Assembly: GCA_024500155.1 (NCBI GenBank)
Contig: CM044859.1
Location: 41,276,003 to 41,340,002, forward strand
DNA from: Chenopodium formosanum
Taxonomy: Eukaryota; Streptophyta; Magnoliopsida; Caryophyllales; Amaranthaceae
Reading direction: 5' to 3'
Length of the DNA stretch: 64,000 nucleotides
The notes under the pieces were generated by a model that saw only the letters and a list, made by a program, of their open reading frames with translations, had not been told where the DNA came from and searched no databases. This document shows, one piece after another, positions 34,517-45,443 of the stretch (its first letter is position 1; the number at the start of each line of letters is the position of its first letter). A program made the position numbers and the translations under genes.

Positions 34517-36092
34517 CTAACCGTTTCCCGGTTGGTGATTGCTATTTTTTCTCCTTCTTCACCTCCAGCAGCTGTTCAGTTTTTCTCTTCTTCGCGGCTG
34601 CTATAGGGGGTGAATCAAAGTCCTTGACGTTGTCAAGTTCTATTGGCTCCTTCGACTTTCCGGCTGCAGCAATAATCGGCTTGACGTCTAAGAGATAACA
34701 CTCCTTTACCGTCTCCTAATCCCCATTGAGGAGGCCAACAAAGCCATCATCCTTTTCATACTTGAGAAGCAAGAGAGCTGGGATGCTGATAGCCTTGCAC
34801 TCATTCAGAGTGGGTCGGCCAAGAATGATGTTGTAGGCGGTAAGATTTTTAACTACCAGGAACCAGACGACCATGTGTCGCCCTTTTCCCTTATCCCTAG
34901 CCGGATGGGTTTGTCGATTTGTCCGACAAGGTGCACAATCCCTCCGCTTAAGGCAACTAATGGAATCGAGACGTGCAGGTTGTCCTGCTTGTAATTAAGC
35001 CGAGATGGACACTTGTAGCTGATGAGATCATAGGAGCCCCATGCCTATTAAGATCCAGCCAACCAGCTGGTTGGCGACCTTGCATTCAATGACGACTAGG
35101 TTGTCATGTGGTCGGTGAACTTTGCCCTGATCCTTATTAGTGATGAGGACGTCTGGGAATGTTCCATTGGAGGACGCCTGTCCATCATTAACTGAGCGGA
35201 TCATCCTCTTCAGTTTTTGACGACTTCCCGGATTCGTCTTAGAAGTCGCTTTGGACTTCAAGACATAGGACTTCAGCAAGCCCTTGTATGCAAGATGGTC
35301 GAATGTCCGCTTGAGACTATAATAGTCGTTGGTGTCATGGCCAACTTCCTGATGGAAGTGGCAGAATTTATTCGTGTTCTACGAATGAACAAAACTCTTT
35401 GTAGGATTTAGCTTCTCAATAAACAGCCGGTCCTTCACCTCTGTAAAGATGGTGTAACAGTCTTTATTGAATTCATACCCTGAGACATACGGTTTAAATT
35501 CTTTCTTTTTCTTTTTCGACGGCTAATCAGGTTCCTTAACCGCCCTGACTTCTTTTCTGTTTATGCTCTCTTCAGATTTCTAAGCCGGCTGAGCATACCG
35601 ACTCTCTTTTAACTTGACTGATGGATGGACGAGCAGAGTTTGGTGGCTTGAATAAAGTTTTCCGCCTTTATCATTGCCTCTTGAAGGGTTAAAACCCTCT
35701 TTTTGACAAGGTTGACCTATCCATCAGACCCCTGAAGAAGTCTGTATAGGCTACCTCATCAGACAGGCCCTAGATTTAAATTCTCACCAAGTTGAACCAC
35801 CTGACATAGGAACAAAGTCCTCTTTTATATGTCCCTACCGGATGCTGCTCAAGTCGAGACTTGTTTTCTTGGCAGGGATGTTCATCGAGAAGTTGGAGGT
35901 AAACAAGAAGGCAAGCTTCTTGAAGTTGCCAATGCATCCTGCTAGCAAGTTGCCAAACCATTGTTGGGCAATGCCCTTCAATGTAGCCGGTAAGAACCGG
36001 CACCACATAGCATCCTTCAGCCCCTACATGTCCATGAGGTTGGAGTAGGCCATAAGGTGGTCCTCTGGGTTGGTGGTACCGTCATAGGCACC
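34517..36092 (-). pseudogene. gag and protease region of element B2
   Basis: Fragments of the M-type gag: 36006-35776 (gag core, with ISKGYIEGHC-like drift), the knuckle region near 35370-35330, and 35279-35028, which runs through HRPHDNLVVIECKVANQLVG into a damaged protease motif. This copy keeps the stretch just before the protease aspartate that is deleted in M near 53195. The N-terminal third of gag is cut off at 36092 by the LTR of element D. Confidence 0.7.
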
Positions 36093-37557
36093 TATAGACA
36101 ACTACTTTTGTGCTCTTGTCCTAAACGGAAGTGCGATGATGTTACAAAAATCTGTTCTTCATGCTAGATCAAAGTTGAAGTGTTTATAGACTATGAAAAG
36201 AATTAAGAAGTAATTTAAAACTCATATTTAAGACCAATTTATCTTAGAGCCTTGTCCAATTACTAATTAGGCGTAAAACATGTTCATACATGTTTAAACT
36301 TTATTAATAACAGACCTAAATGCGTCAAATGCAGTGATTAGATCCAATGGAACCTACATTGTTGAAAAACCGAGCCAAACAGATGAAAAAAAAATCAAAA
36401 TCTCGTGCAAGGGCTATATAGAAAGATATCACTTTCAAAGAGCTTTCCAACAGTATATTATAAGCCTAATTCTGAGCTAAAACGAAGAAGTTATGATTAA
36501 AATACGAAACCGGGCTTTAAAACCTACACCCTTACACTCCAATGGCCATATATTTTTATCCATAACAGATTTTAACCTAATTCTAACGGAATTGGAAAGT
36601 AGACATCCAGAGATTTACAATGGAATCTCACACGCCTAAAACCGACTTTCCAATCAAAAGTTATGGAAGTTTTAAAAACGCGTTTTTGTATAAGGCAAAC
36701 CGCAAACCAGCGCAACTCAATCAGTTGCGCGCCCCTGGCACATGCGACTCATTGAGATGCAAGCGGAACCTAGCGCGACTTAGAGAGTTGCACGCGCCAC
36801 CTGACAGCACGGCTCTAAAACCCTAAACCTAGACCCTACGCCTACAAATAGGGGTCTTTGTTCGACTCTAAATATACAGAAAAATCAGAATACTAAACCC
36901 TAAATTCTGAAAACCCTAATCCCTCGCAAACCTTTTTACTATCATACTACTTTTCCCTCTTTCTTCCCAACTACTCTTCAACCCTAATCCATCCATTGAA
37001 GATCTTAAAGGTACGAAGAAGAAAGAAAGTCCATAAATGCATAAGAATAAATAAGAATAACGTCTTTTGCATTGTAATTCCTACATGATTAATACATGAA
37101 ATAAAATAAACTAACTTATTATATTTATCGCGCTGCATATATTGTTTGGTGATGAAATTGTGAAAAAGGAAGAGCTAGTAGAGGCCGCACTAGGGCTAGA
37201 ATAGCAATTCCTCCCTAAAAGGAACGTTATTTTAGTACCCTCGCTTTCGAACTCATTTTTGGTTTATGTTGACCAATTTGGGGATGGGTAAACTTACGAT
37301 TCATGCTAATCATCCCATGAACTCCCCATGGGAGAAAGGCATGAACGAGGTTTATGAGTTTTCCTAAAACTCATTGGCGACTCCCCTACTTGTTTCTTGT
37401 AAACAAGTGTGATGACAAGATTAATTCTAATTCAAGGTCCCCTAAACAGTCAGGAATTCAAATCCTAATACACCCTAACAAGTGTAAAGTCCTAGGCTTT
37501 TAAATGGCAATGGGCATCTAAGGAAAGATCCCCTACGATAGGAACACCCTCCTTACA
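36093..37557 (+). repeat. 5' LTR of element D
   Basis: Begins TATAGACAACTACTTTTG and ends CCTCCTTACA, 1465 bp. It matches the inverted LTR of element E (57711-60351) at both ends: E starts TATAGACATCTACTTTTGG and ends CCCTCCTTACA. A GCGC cluster lies at 36710-36810 (GCGCAACTCAATCAGTTGCG at 36720-36739). About 35 bp on is a TATA-like CTACAAATAGGGG (36842-36854), taken as the promoter. A PBS-like TTGGCGACTC lies at 37374-37383, within U5. Confidence 0.8.
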
Positions 37558-37558
37558 T

Positions 37559-37576
37559 TGGCGACTCAACTGGGGA
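37559..37576 (+). other. Primer binding site, tRNA-Arg type
   Basis: TGGCGACTCAACTGGGGA lies one base after the LTR end. TGGCGACTC..CTGGGGA is the primer site characteristic of Ogre/Tat elements, complementary to a tRNA-Arg 3' end. Confidence 0.85.
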
Positions 37577-39138
37577 CTTAAAGGTTACAAAATTAGTTCT
37601 AAGTTATGATCCAAGGTTTCCAACACTAGGTTGCCTATGGATTGTAATGAGAACTAACTTGGATAATCTCTAGTTAGAGAGCGAGACTCAAACGCATAAT
37701 ATTTTCCTTTTTCACAAAAGTAAAAATCAAACAAGCAACATTGCACCATGCATAATCATAGCACACTTTAACCATTAGGGATTGGCTCTTGACTAGGGGT
37801 TGCCAACTCTAGGCTTCCATCCCAAAATCAATAACATTCATCCCACCCATATCGCACACAAAATGTTGGGAGGGCTATGTCATGGGTCAACACGTTGAGT
37901 GATTGATTTGAGCATCGTCCCTTAAGAAATGATACCATTGGACGCCCAAGCCTTGACCTCTAGAATGACATTGTATTCTTTGACGGTTGCTTTTATGTGC
38001 TGATGTAACTACATGAATATGTGCTTCGTGTCTAATCTAACTAATTCCAACTTGTTACCTAGAGATATAAAAAAATACGCAAAATTATGGTTCGACAAAA
38101 AAAAATAATAATAAAATAAAATAAATAAATAAAAAAGAAAATAAATAAATAAATGAGAAATTGTCGAACGTACCAGGTGGCACGCGCAACTGTCAAAGTT
38201 GCGCGCGCCTTTCAGCCGCAATTTCAGAAGTTGCGCGCGGCATCTCCACGCAACTCTATGTCTTTCGCGCGCCCACTGTTCAATGTTGACATTTACTCGT
38301 TACGAACAATGTCATACGTAGAAAACAATATTACCGCTTAAAGGTTAATCGTTAAGTAGGTGCTAGAAAAACTCTTTGGCCAACAACGTTGTCTAACTTG
38401 GTTACCTTTTCTTTGATCGTCATTTTTCGTTTTTTCAAAAAAGAAAAAATTAAATAATCGAAAAAATGTTTTTTTGTATCATTCTTTTTGCGTTTACTCT
38501 TGAAAATGCACTTTCCACCTTAGCGCAAGACAGAAATTTGCGCGCGATACAATTTTTTATTATGATGAGTCATTTACGTACTTCATACTCAAATTAAGGA
38601 CATTACTTTTTATGAGGTTCGTCATTAGAAGTTCGCATCCCTTAATAGGACGTCATCAATATGTTTTTTCTTAAACGTGCTTATTATCGTATTCATCATG
38701 TTTTAATTGTAAATTTTTTTTACCTCTTCTATGGTTTAAAAAGAAAATCTCGAGAACCTTACATGGGATGTTTGCCTCACACAAAAAGAGAGAGACAGAG
38801 AGCGAGATAAATAAAACGAAAAGATTGTTCTTTTTTTTAAAAAAAAAAAGTATGATACAAAAAAAAATTATTATAATTCTCAAAAAAAAAGAGAGAGAGA
38901 AAATAATGAATGATAAAATCGAGAAAATGATTTAAATATTTCTTGTATTTTACATTTGGAGGCCAACATTCTTTTTAAATAAATAGTAAAATATTATCCT
39001 TTAAAGATGAGCAGCATGAGAATCATAATTGAAAAAAAATGATATAGATCTCTATTGCAATCTAAGTGATCAACAAATACCATAGTATATTTTATCATTT
39101 TAAGGAGTATGTTCAGGTTGATTAATATTCCTGAAATT
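37577..39138 (+). other. 5' untranslated region of element D
   Basis: AT-rich, no gene seen. Contains GCGC cluster 6 at 38160-38280 with the module GGCACGCGCAACTGTCAAAG followed by TTGCGCGCGCC, and a later TTGCGCGCGATAC at 38537-38549. It continues after the LINE at 44193-44514. Confidence 0.55.
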
Positions 39139-39620
39139 TGATGAGCATTTTTAATTTTTTTGTTTTGGTAAATAAGGACTTTTATTACCAAAAGAGTGAA
39201 AGTTACAAACTTACAAAGGCTAAGTTGTAACTAAGCACCAACACCACAGACCTGAAACAAGCCAAACCAACAACAACAGCCCAAGAACCTGCCAAGCCAC
39301 CTTCTAGGAAGGGTGCTAGAGAGACCCAAGGATAGCTACTAGACTCAAACTCTCAGCCACCTTCTAGGAAGGGTTCTGAGTGCAAGGACCAGACAAAGCA
39401 CCTAAAACAAGCAGAATAGTGAACCTGTAAACTGCAATACAACCATGCAAAACCAACCAAATAAAACCAAGACCGCAAAAAGAAAACAAAAATACAAAGA
39501 CAACAACTGCCAATCAGAAACAAAACCACTGCAGACTACTGAATTAGCACCAGTAGCAAGGCAGAACCAAAACCCAGAAATCAGGAAAGCAATAGCAGCT
39601 TCCTCTCAGAACTATTACAC

Positions 39621-42454
39621 CTAACAGTAACATGAAAAAACAATATCTCTGAAAACAGTTTCTGCAGGTCTACAGTCACCTGTAAACATCAAATTGTTCC
39701 TTTGCAACCATATACTATAAAGAGTCTCAGCAAAGCACATAGAATACACTCCTCCCCTACTGCTAGACTTCCTGCAATTCTGAATAACCCATTGTTGCTC
39801 ATAGTGGAAGGACTGAATAGGCTTCTTGACACCTAAAAGCTTCAATATCTAATCCCAGACAGTCTTAGAATAAGGACAATAGAAAAACAAGTGAGAAACA
39901 GTCTCACAAGAATTCTGGCAGAAAAAACAAATAGGATCATAGCTAGCATTCCATTTGACAATTCTTTCCTTGGTAGCAAGTTTATCAAGCAAAGCTAACC
40001 AAGTAATGAAAATACTCTTAGGAGCAGCTTGGTTGTTGCAGATAATTCTTTTCCACCCTACTTTAGTAACCTGAGGTCTAATCTGAGCATAGAGTTTAGC
40101 AATATTCATTTTCCCATTCTTCAAAACAGAAGACCAGCCACCAATATTATCAATAATATCTCCGCGGCTCAAAATTTTCTTCAGCACCCAAGAGCATTTC
40201 TTGGGAATAGGAGTAGTCTAAATTTTACTTTTGCTAAAATAATAGGTATGCACCCATTTCACCCACATATTGTCAGCTTTATGAGAAAGATCCCAAAGAA
40301 TCTTACAAAAAGCAACTTTATTCCAATCACCAAGGGAGGTAATATTCCACCCACCACACGCCTTAGGAAGAGTCATATGAAGCCAGGAGAAAGGAGCCTT
40401 TTTTGCATAAGTGTTCTTCCCAGTCTAAAGAAAAATCTTGAACTTAGATTCAATTTCCCTAAGAATCCCCTTAGGTAAGATGAAAATCTAAGCCCAATAA
40501 GTCTAAATACCAAGTAGAACACTTTTAATAAGCTATAAGCTACCAGCATAAGACAAGTTTCTAGAAGTCCAGCACTCAATCCTAGCAGTAATCCTTTCAA
40601 CAAAAGGCCTACACTGAGAAATAGTTAGCTTTTTAGAAGACTAGGGCACCCCAAGATATCTGAAAGGCAAGCTACCTCTACTCATGCCAAGCACACTTTG
40701 CGACTGATCTTTATCAAGATCAGAAATTCCCCCAAAATAGACTTCACTCTTACTTAAATTAGCCATCAAACCAGAAGCATAAGAAAACTACTGGAAAGCC
40801 TGCAAGAGAAGCTGAATAGAGATGAGATCAGCCCTAGAAAAGAGGAGTAGATCATCTACAAACATCATGTGGGTAATGCCTAACTTGTCACATCTAGGAT
40901 GAAAATTGAAATTAGGATTCCCAGTCATTTCCTTAAGGCACCTAGAGAGATACTCTTTTTAGAGAGCAAAGAGAAAAGGAGACATAGGATCCCTTTGTCT
41001 AAGAACCTTTTTTGCAGGAAAAGGCTTTGCAGGAAACCCATTAACCATCACAGAATTAAAAACAGAACAGACACAAGTCATAATCAACTTCACAAATGTT
41101 TGAGGGAAGCCAAGCTCTTCCAAAACAGTCTGCAAAAAGCGGCATTCAACTGAGTCATAGGCCTTTCTCAGGTCAATCTTAATCATGCACCTAGGAGTGA
41201 CAAACTTATGAGAGTAGCCTTTAATCAATTCAGTAGCAAAAAGAATATTGTCACCAATATGCTTAGCAGGGATTAACCCAGCTTGAGCATCATTGATAAC
41301 AGCCCCCACCACTTTAGAAATCATGTTTCTGAAGACTTTAGAGATCAACTTGTACAACATAGTATATCAAGCAATAGGCCTAAAATCTTTAACATATGAA
41401 GGATGTTGAACCTTAGGTACTAATATTTCTACCTTTCTTGTGTTTCATAACTGAAAAGAAGTAATGAGAATTGGAGTCCCTCAGCTTAATCCAATCAACC
41501 CTAGATTTTTGCTTATAAATAGACTCTTGAATGCTCATATAATGCTTCACCATATTCACAGCTTCATCCTCTTTATCATGAAGATGAGAATTAGAATAAT
41601 TCACATCAAGCTGATCTTGAATAGATCTCAAGGAAGCAAGAGTCATATCAACTTTCTCATCAACACTAGCAAAATATTTAGTGTTCAAATTTTTCAGATT
41701 ACCTTTGAAAGTTTTCAAATTCTGCCAAATAGTCACCATATCAGAAGAACCAATAACACCTTGCCAACTATTCTTCACAATAGAGCAGAAATCAACATGA
41801 TCAGCTAGGCAATTAAGGAACCTAAAAGGTCTACCCTTAGTAGGAACAAACCCTTAGTAGGAACAAACCAACACACTTCAACCAAGAGAGGATTATGATT
41901 AGAAAGGAGAGGAGGAAGATAAATAGATTCAACATGAGTATAAGTGCTCATCCAAGCCTGGTTCACAAGTCCTCTGCCAATCCTTGTAGCAATTCTAGCA
42001 GTGCCCTGACCCTTATTAGACCAAGAGTAAAAGAACTTTTGCTCTTGATTACACAAAGATCAAGATTATCAACAAAGATTTTGAAATGATTAACCTCATA
42101 ATCAGTAACAACATTACCATTAATTCGGCCATCAGAATTGAGAACAGAATTAAAGTCACCAATAATAAGCCAAGGCCCATAAACAACTCTTAGACTAGAA
42201 ATACCATCCCGAAGAGGTAACCTGGTGCTGAAGATCTTTGGAGCTAATTTGAACATGAATGAACTGCTCATGAGAGGAGAGAACAGAGAGGTTAACCTTG
42301 TCTTGTAGCCAGCCAACCCAGAGTCTACCCCTATGAGAAGAAGAGTAATTACAGAACCAAGATAAAGCAGTCCCAAATTTCTTCTACAGTTTGACACTCT
42401 TATCACATTTAACCTTAGTTTGCATGATACCAATAACATCCACAAACTATTCAA
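39621..42454 (-). pseudogene. LINE ORF2: endonuclease, reverse transcriptase, zf-RVT
   Basis: Pieces in order on the minus strand: an APE-type endonuclease around 42454-41810 (WLIIGDFNSVLNSDGRING, SNHNPLLVEV), a linker at 41778-41413 (WIKLRDSNSHYFFSVMK), RT at 41360-40959 (NDAQAGLIPAKHIGDN, MIKIDLRKAYDSVEC), 40603-40373, and the zinc-finger RVT domain at 40187-39849 (APKSIFITWLALLDKLATKE, CFFCQNSCETVSHLFFYC). The RT YADD region (near 40870, MFVDDLLLF) is readable. Several frameshifts and stops separate the pieces. Confidence 0.8.
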
Positions 42455-42679
42455 CTAGCAGTTTTTTTACAGAAACTACTTTACAGGGATAATTTAGACC
42501 CCTAATATTCACAGATAGGACAATCATGACACTAGAGGGGGATTACCATCACCCCCGATAGGAACAAGATCTCTAGCACCATCACCATCCCCAAGTAAAG
42601 CAGCATAAGTGTTGGAATTAGGAACATTAGTAAAGACATGAGGATTACTATGACTTCTATTCTTTCTACCCACCACTCT

Positions 42680-44095
42680 CTAGTGATTATTAGAATTAGC
42701 TTGTGAAGCAGTTAGGGCAAGAGTGAAAATACCAGCATTATGAATAGTACCATTACCACCATTAGATTCAGGTACTGTAGGTGCAGGAACAGGAGCAGGT
42801 TGAGGTTTAGGAACCCAAACCTTTGCCTGCTGCTTAGGTTGCTCCTTAGAAGCCACCTGCTTCTTTTGAGGCTGAGTCTTCGTGTTAGGAATAGCACAGT
42901 CATGGCCCACCCTGTAACATTTGTTGCAAAAAGGGGGTGTTGATTCAAAAATAACTTTTTGTTCAATTAAAACACCATCTGGACTCTCAACACAGATAGA
43001 CTTGGGCAAAGCCTTGGTTACATCATCTTCAATGAGCAATCTAGCAAAAGAGACCCTCAATTGTTGGGAAGTACATTCATCAGCACAGATAGGGACTCCT
43101 AAGACACTCCCCATCCTGCTTAGAGTATCCACACCCCAGCAATTCAAAGGTAAGTTAGGTAGCTTAACCCATATAGGGACAGTTCTCAGAACCTCAGCAT
43201 GAAAATCAAATTTCTCAAACCAAGGCTTAACAATAGCTGCCTTACCAAAGAACATATGTGGACTGGCACTAAGTATAACATTCATATCATCAGAGTTTTG
43301 CATTTTAACATCATCATGCTAGAACACATCAGGTTTAGCTACATCACTCCAATTCTCACCAATATATCTATGAATAGCTGCAATAGTAGGGTAGTAACCT
43401 ATGACATAGAACACTACAGAGTTCTTCCACTTAAGATTACCTGCATTACGCTCAGCCTGCTACAATTGAGCAACAATTTTGCCATCTTTGAGCACAAGAG
43501 CCACAAAAGAAAGGGCGGAACCCTGAGCTGTAAGCTTAGGAGACCCTGGCTTAGCAGCAGGAATAGTATCAGGTTGTTGAGGCACCTCATCTTCAACCTC
43601 CAAAGTAATTGGGTCAGCAACTGGAACAGAATCAGGTCTAAAAACCAATGGAACAGTACTTTGAGAAACCCTAGGTACTGCTAAACTTGGAATTCGAGGG
43701 ATTGAACCAAAATTGAGGACAGGATTACCTTCAGGCATCATAGAATCACTCTTTGAAGCACTGCCTGCATTGAAACCGGAAGGAGTAGCTCTGATATCCA
43801 ATGGAACAGTATATTCAGGTACTGTTTTTTTAGCTTTGATCAATCGAGCATGGAAATCCTTAAGAGCTTTCAGCTCTTCTCTAGTAATCTTCTCAGTCAA
43901 AAATCGACTCAAATGAGAAGGAGGAGTGACAAGTTCATCAAGATCCTCATCAACTTCTGGAATCGAAGTTGAACCAGAAAACCTAGGAACATTCAATCGA
44001 TTAACATCATCATTCAACAAAGTTAAAGAAGTTTTGCAAGGGTGATTCAAGATATTTAGAGGCTTAGGAGTAGATTTCTTCTTCTTTTTCGCCAT
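42680..44095 (-). pseudogene. LINE ORF1: DUF4283-like domain and CCHC knuckle
   Basis: ATG at 44093-44095 (MAKKKKKSTPKP). Residues after 200 fit the DUF4283 RNA-binding-like domain: LKWKNSVVFYVIGYYPTIAA, MQNSDDMNVILSASPHMFFG, WVKLPNLPLNCWGVDTLSRM. A knuckle CNKCYRVGHDC lies near 42915-42885, then a Pro/Gln-rich tail. The reading frame is the same throughout but is cut by TAG codons at 43460-43462 and near 43320. Typical ORF1 nucleic-acid chaperone layout of plant L1 elements; not functional here. Confidence 0.8.
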
Positions 44096-44192
44096 TAAAA
44101 CTCAACCAAGCTGAAGCAAAACTAGCAAAATCAAATCGCCATGGGAGGATGGAGAAGAGAGAAAAGTCAACCCAAAGTCTGATGAGCATTTT

Positions 44193-44514
44193 CAATCCAA
44201 CTTTCTTATCTTTCTCTTTTACCTTTTTCAAAAACAATTCATTTAAAGTAAAATCGTTAGATGATTACCTTGTTGAAGTCAACACAAATCATGACATTTC
44301 ATTAATGATTGTTTGTGAATTTTTTGACAATTTTCATCAACAAACTTTCTTAAAGTGAATTCGTATTACAAGGATTAAAACAAAGAAATAAAACAATCAT
44401 TTTGACTTTGGTTCATATTTTGAATGACTTGCATAAAAGGTTTAAGTGAACGCGCTCAATTTGTCGTGATACACATTACTAGATCATCTTCCACATTCGC
44501 ATACTAGTTCAATC
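44193..44514 (+). other. 5' untranslated region of element D, resumed after the LINE
   Basis: AT-rich, no gene. Continuous with 37577-39138 once the LINE and one target duplication are removed. Confidence 0.5.
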
Positions 44515-44578
44515 ATGGGTGACAAAGCAGCATTGTTGGAGAAACTTAGAGAGGAACTCGAAAACTTAAAGACCCTAC
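44515..44578 (+). pseudogene. gag of element D, first 21 codons, split by insertion of M
   Basis: ATG at 44515 followed by a charged helical start (MGDKAALLEKLREELENLK). The frame runs into the insertion site of element M. After M and one copy of the 5-bp duplication are removed, the frame is continuous with 55757. This shows the gag start was intact when M inserted. Confidence 0.8.
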
Positions 44579-45071
44579 TGTTTTGGGTATTTTAGTCCCT
44601 CGGGAGAGTTACAACACGAAGACTGATCCGGGATGAGCTGAACCTGCAAAACAAACGGAGACACCTGTTGGGTGGTGCTCCGCCTCCGACGCACAAGTCA
44701 ATAACTTGAAACGGGATAAAGAGAACGGAAATTTAGGTGAGTATCTGCTCGGATTCCAAGCTCAGGTGTTTCTCTGATGTAAGAGAATGCAGTTGTAATC
44801 AATGGTAAAAAAACGTGTCCTCAGAATGAGGGACATCTCCCTATTTATAGGGCCATTGGGAATTGCCCCTGATTAGGTCACTGAACCCTAATCATTTGTG
44901 GGCTGCGCCGTATTCCGGCTTTCTCGGGATTTGGGCTTGAAGGCCGCCTTTTCCATTTTATCTCTGGAATGACACGTGTAAAACAAGGATTGGTCCATTT
45001 TGGACCAATCTGAGGTTGACATGTGTCACCCTCTGATTGGGCCACGTGGCAGGGTAAAAATACCCTAAACA
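44579..45071 (-). repeat. 3' LTR of element M
   Basis: On the minus strand TGTTTAGGG...CCAAAACA, 493 bp. Preceded on the + strand by CCTAC. Carries a TATA box (minus CTATAAATAGGG near 44839-44850), the inverted repeat GATTGGTCC-ATTTT-GGACCAATC near 44989-45011, and the G-box CCACGTGGC near 45041-45049. A purine-rich GTGAGTGGCAAA on the minus strand (45072-45083) is the probable polypurine tract. Confidence 0.92.
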
Positions 45072-45443
45072 TTTGCCACTCACAGATGTGACGTGGCATG
45101 CCACGTGGCATCTGTGACACATGCCACTCTCCGGTTGGCGGTAATTTTACAGTTACACAGTAACCATTCACCTTCCAGGTAAATTACGGAAATGCCCCCG
45201 TATTTACCCCATATACATAGCCGTTTTACCCTCATAATTTTGTACGTTTTACAAAAATTTTCTAGAGAGGAAAACTTTGAGAGAGCAGAAGTCATCCGTT
45301 TGAGTCAGGCGCAAGCAAGAAACTTTTGTTCTTCCGCAACCCAGCCGGACCCGCCCTCCTTCAGATACCACATACAAAGGTACCGTCTCTGTCTCTCTCA
45401 ACTCTTTTCTTTTTTCACCGCCTGTACATATTTCTTACAATAA
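45072..45443 (+). promoter_or_regulatory. Putative promoter and leader of the antisense gene of M
   Basis: Directly beside the LTR: the perfect 16-bp palindrome ACGTGGCATGCCACGT at 45091-45106, containing a G-box, followed by CATCTGTGACAC. A TATA-like CATATACATAGC is at 45209-45220. A CT-rich leader (GTCTCTGTCTCTCTCAAC near 45383) precedes the ATG at 45444. Similar G-box and TATA spacing occurs before the fragment gene in B2. Confidence 0.55.

Larger units (their letters stand above)
23620..36092 (-). mobile_element. Element B2: degenerate Retand/Tat-like element split by a chromovirus
   Basis: Minus-strand relative of element M: 3' LTR at 23620-24115, remains of the antisense gene (24513-24809), end of pol (25430-25539), then after the inserted chromovirus the rest of pol and gag (31652-36092). 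Sequence runs in parallel with M (49440-54350), but most codons of pol are broken. The 5' LTR and the N-terminus of gag are missing: homology to M stops near 36090, exactly where the LTR of element D begins. Its left LTR sits inside the tandem repeats of copy C. No matching target duplication can be checked because the right end is lost. Confidence 0.8.
39152..44179 (-). mobile_element. L1-type LINE, near full length, degenerate
   Basis: Flanked by the 13-bp target duplication TGATGAGCATTTT (39139-39151, 44180-44192). On the minus strand: short 5' leader, ORF1 (44095-42680), endonuclease, RT and zf-RVT region (42454-39621), and an A-rich 3' end (poly-T on the + strand, 39152-39169). It sits in the 5' region of element D. 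About 5.0 kb, normal for a plant L1-like element. In-frame stops disable both ORFs. Confidence 0.92.

Noticed and set aside
37374..37383. Primer binding site at TTGGCGACTC inside the LTR of D
   Set aside because: Only nine bases match the tRNA pattern and it lies before the LTR end. The longer match at 37559-37576 directly follows CCTTACA.
42740..43202. Plus-strand ORFs rich in Arg/Leu opposite LINE ORF1
   Set aside because: Shadows of the minus-strand coding sequence without independent features.
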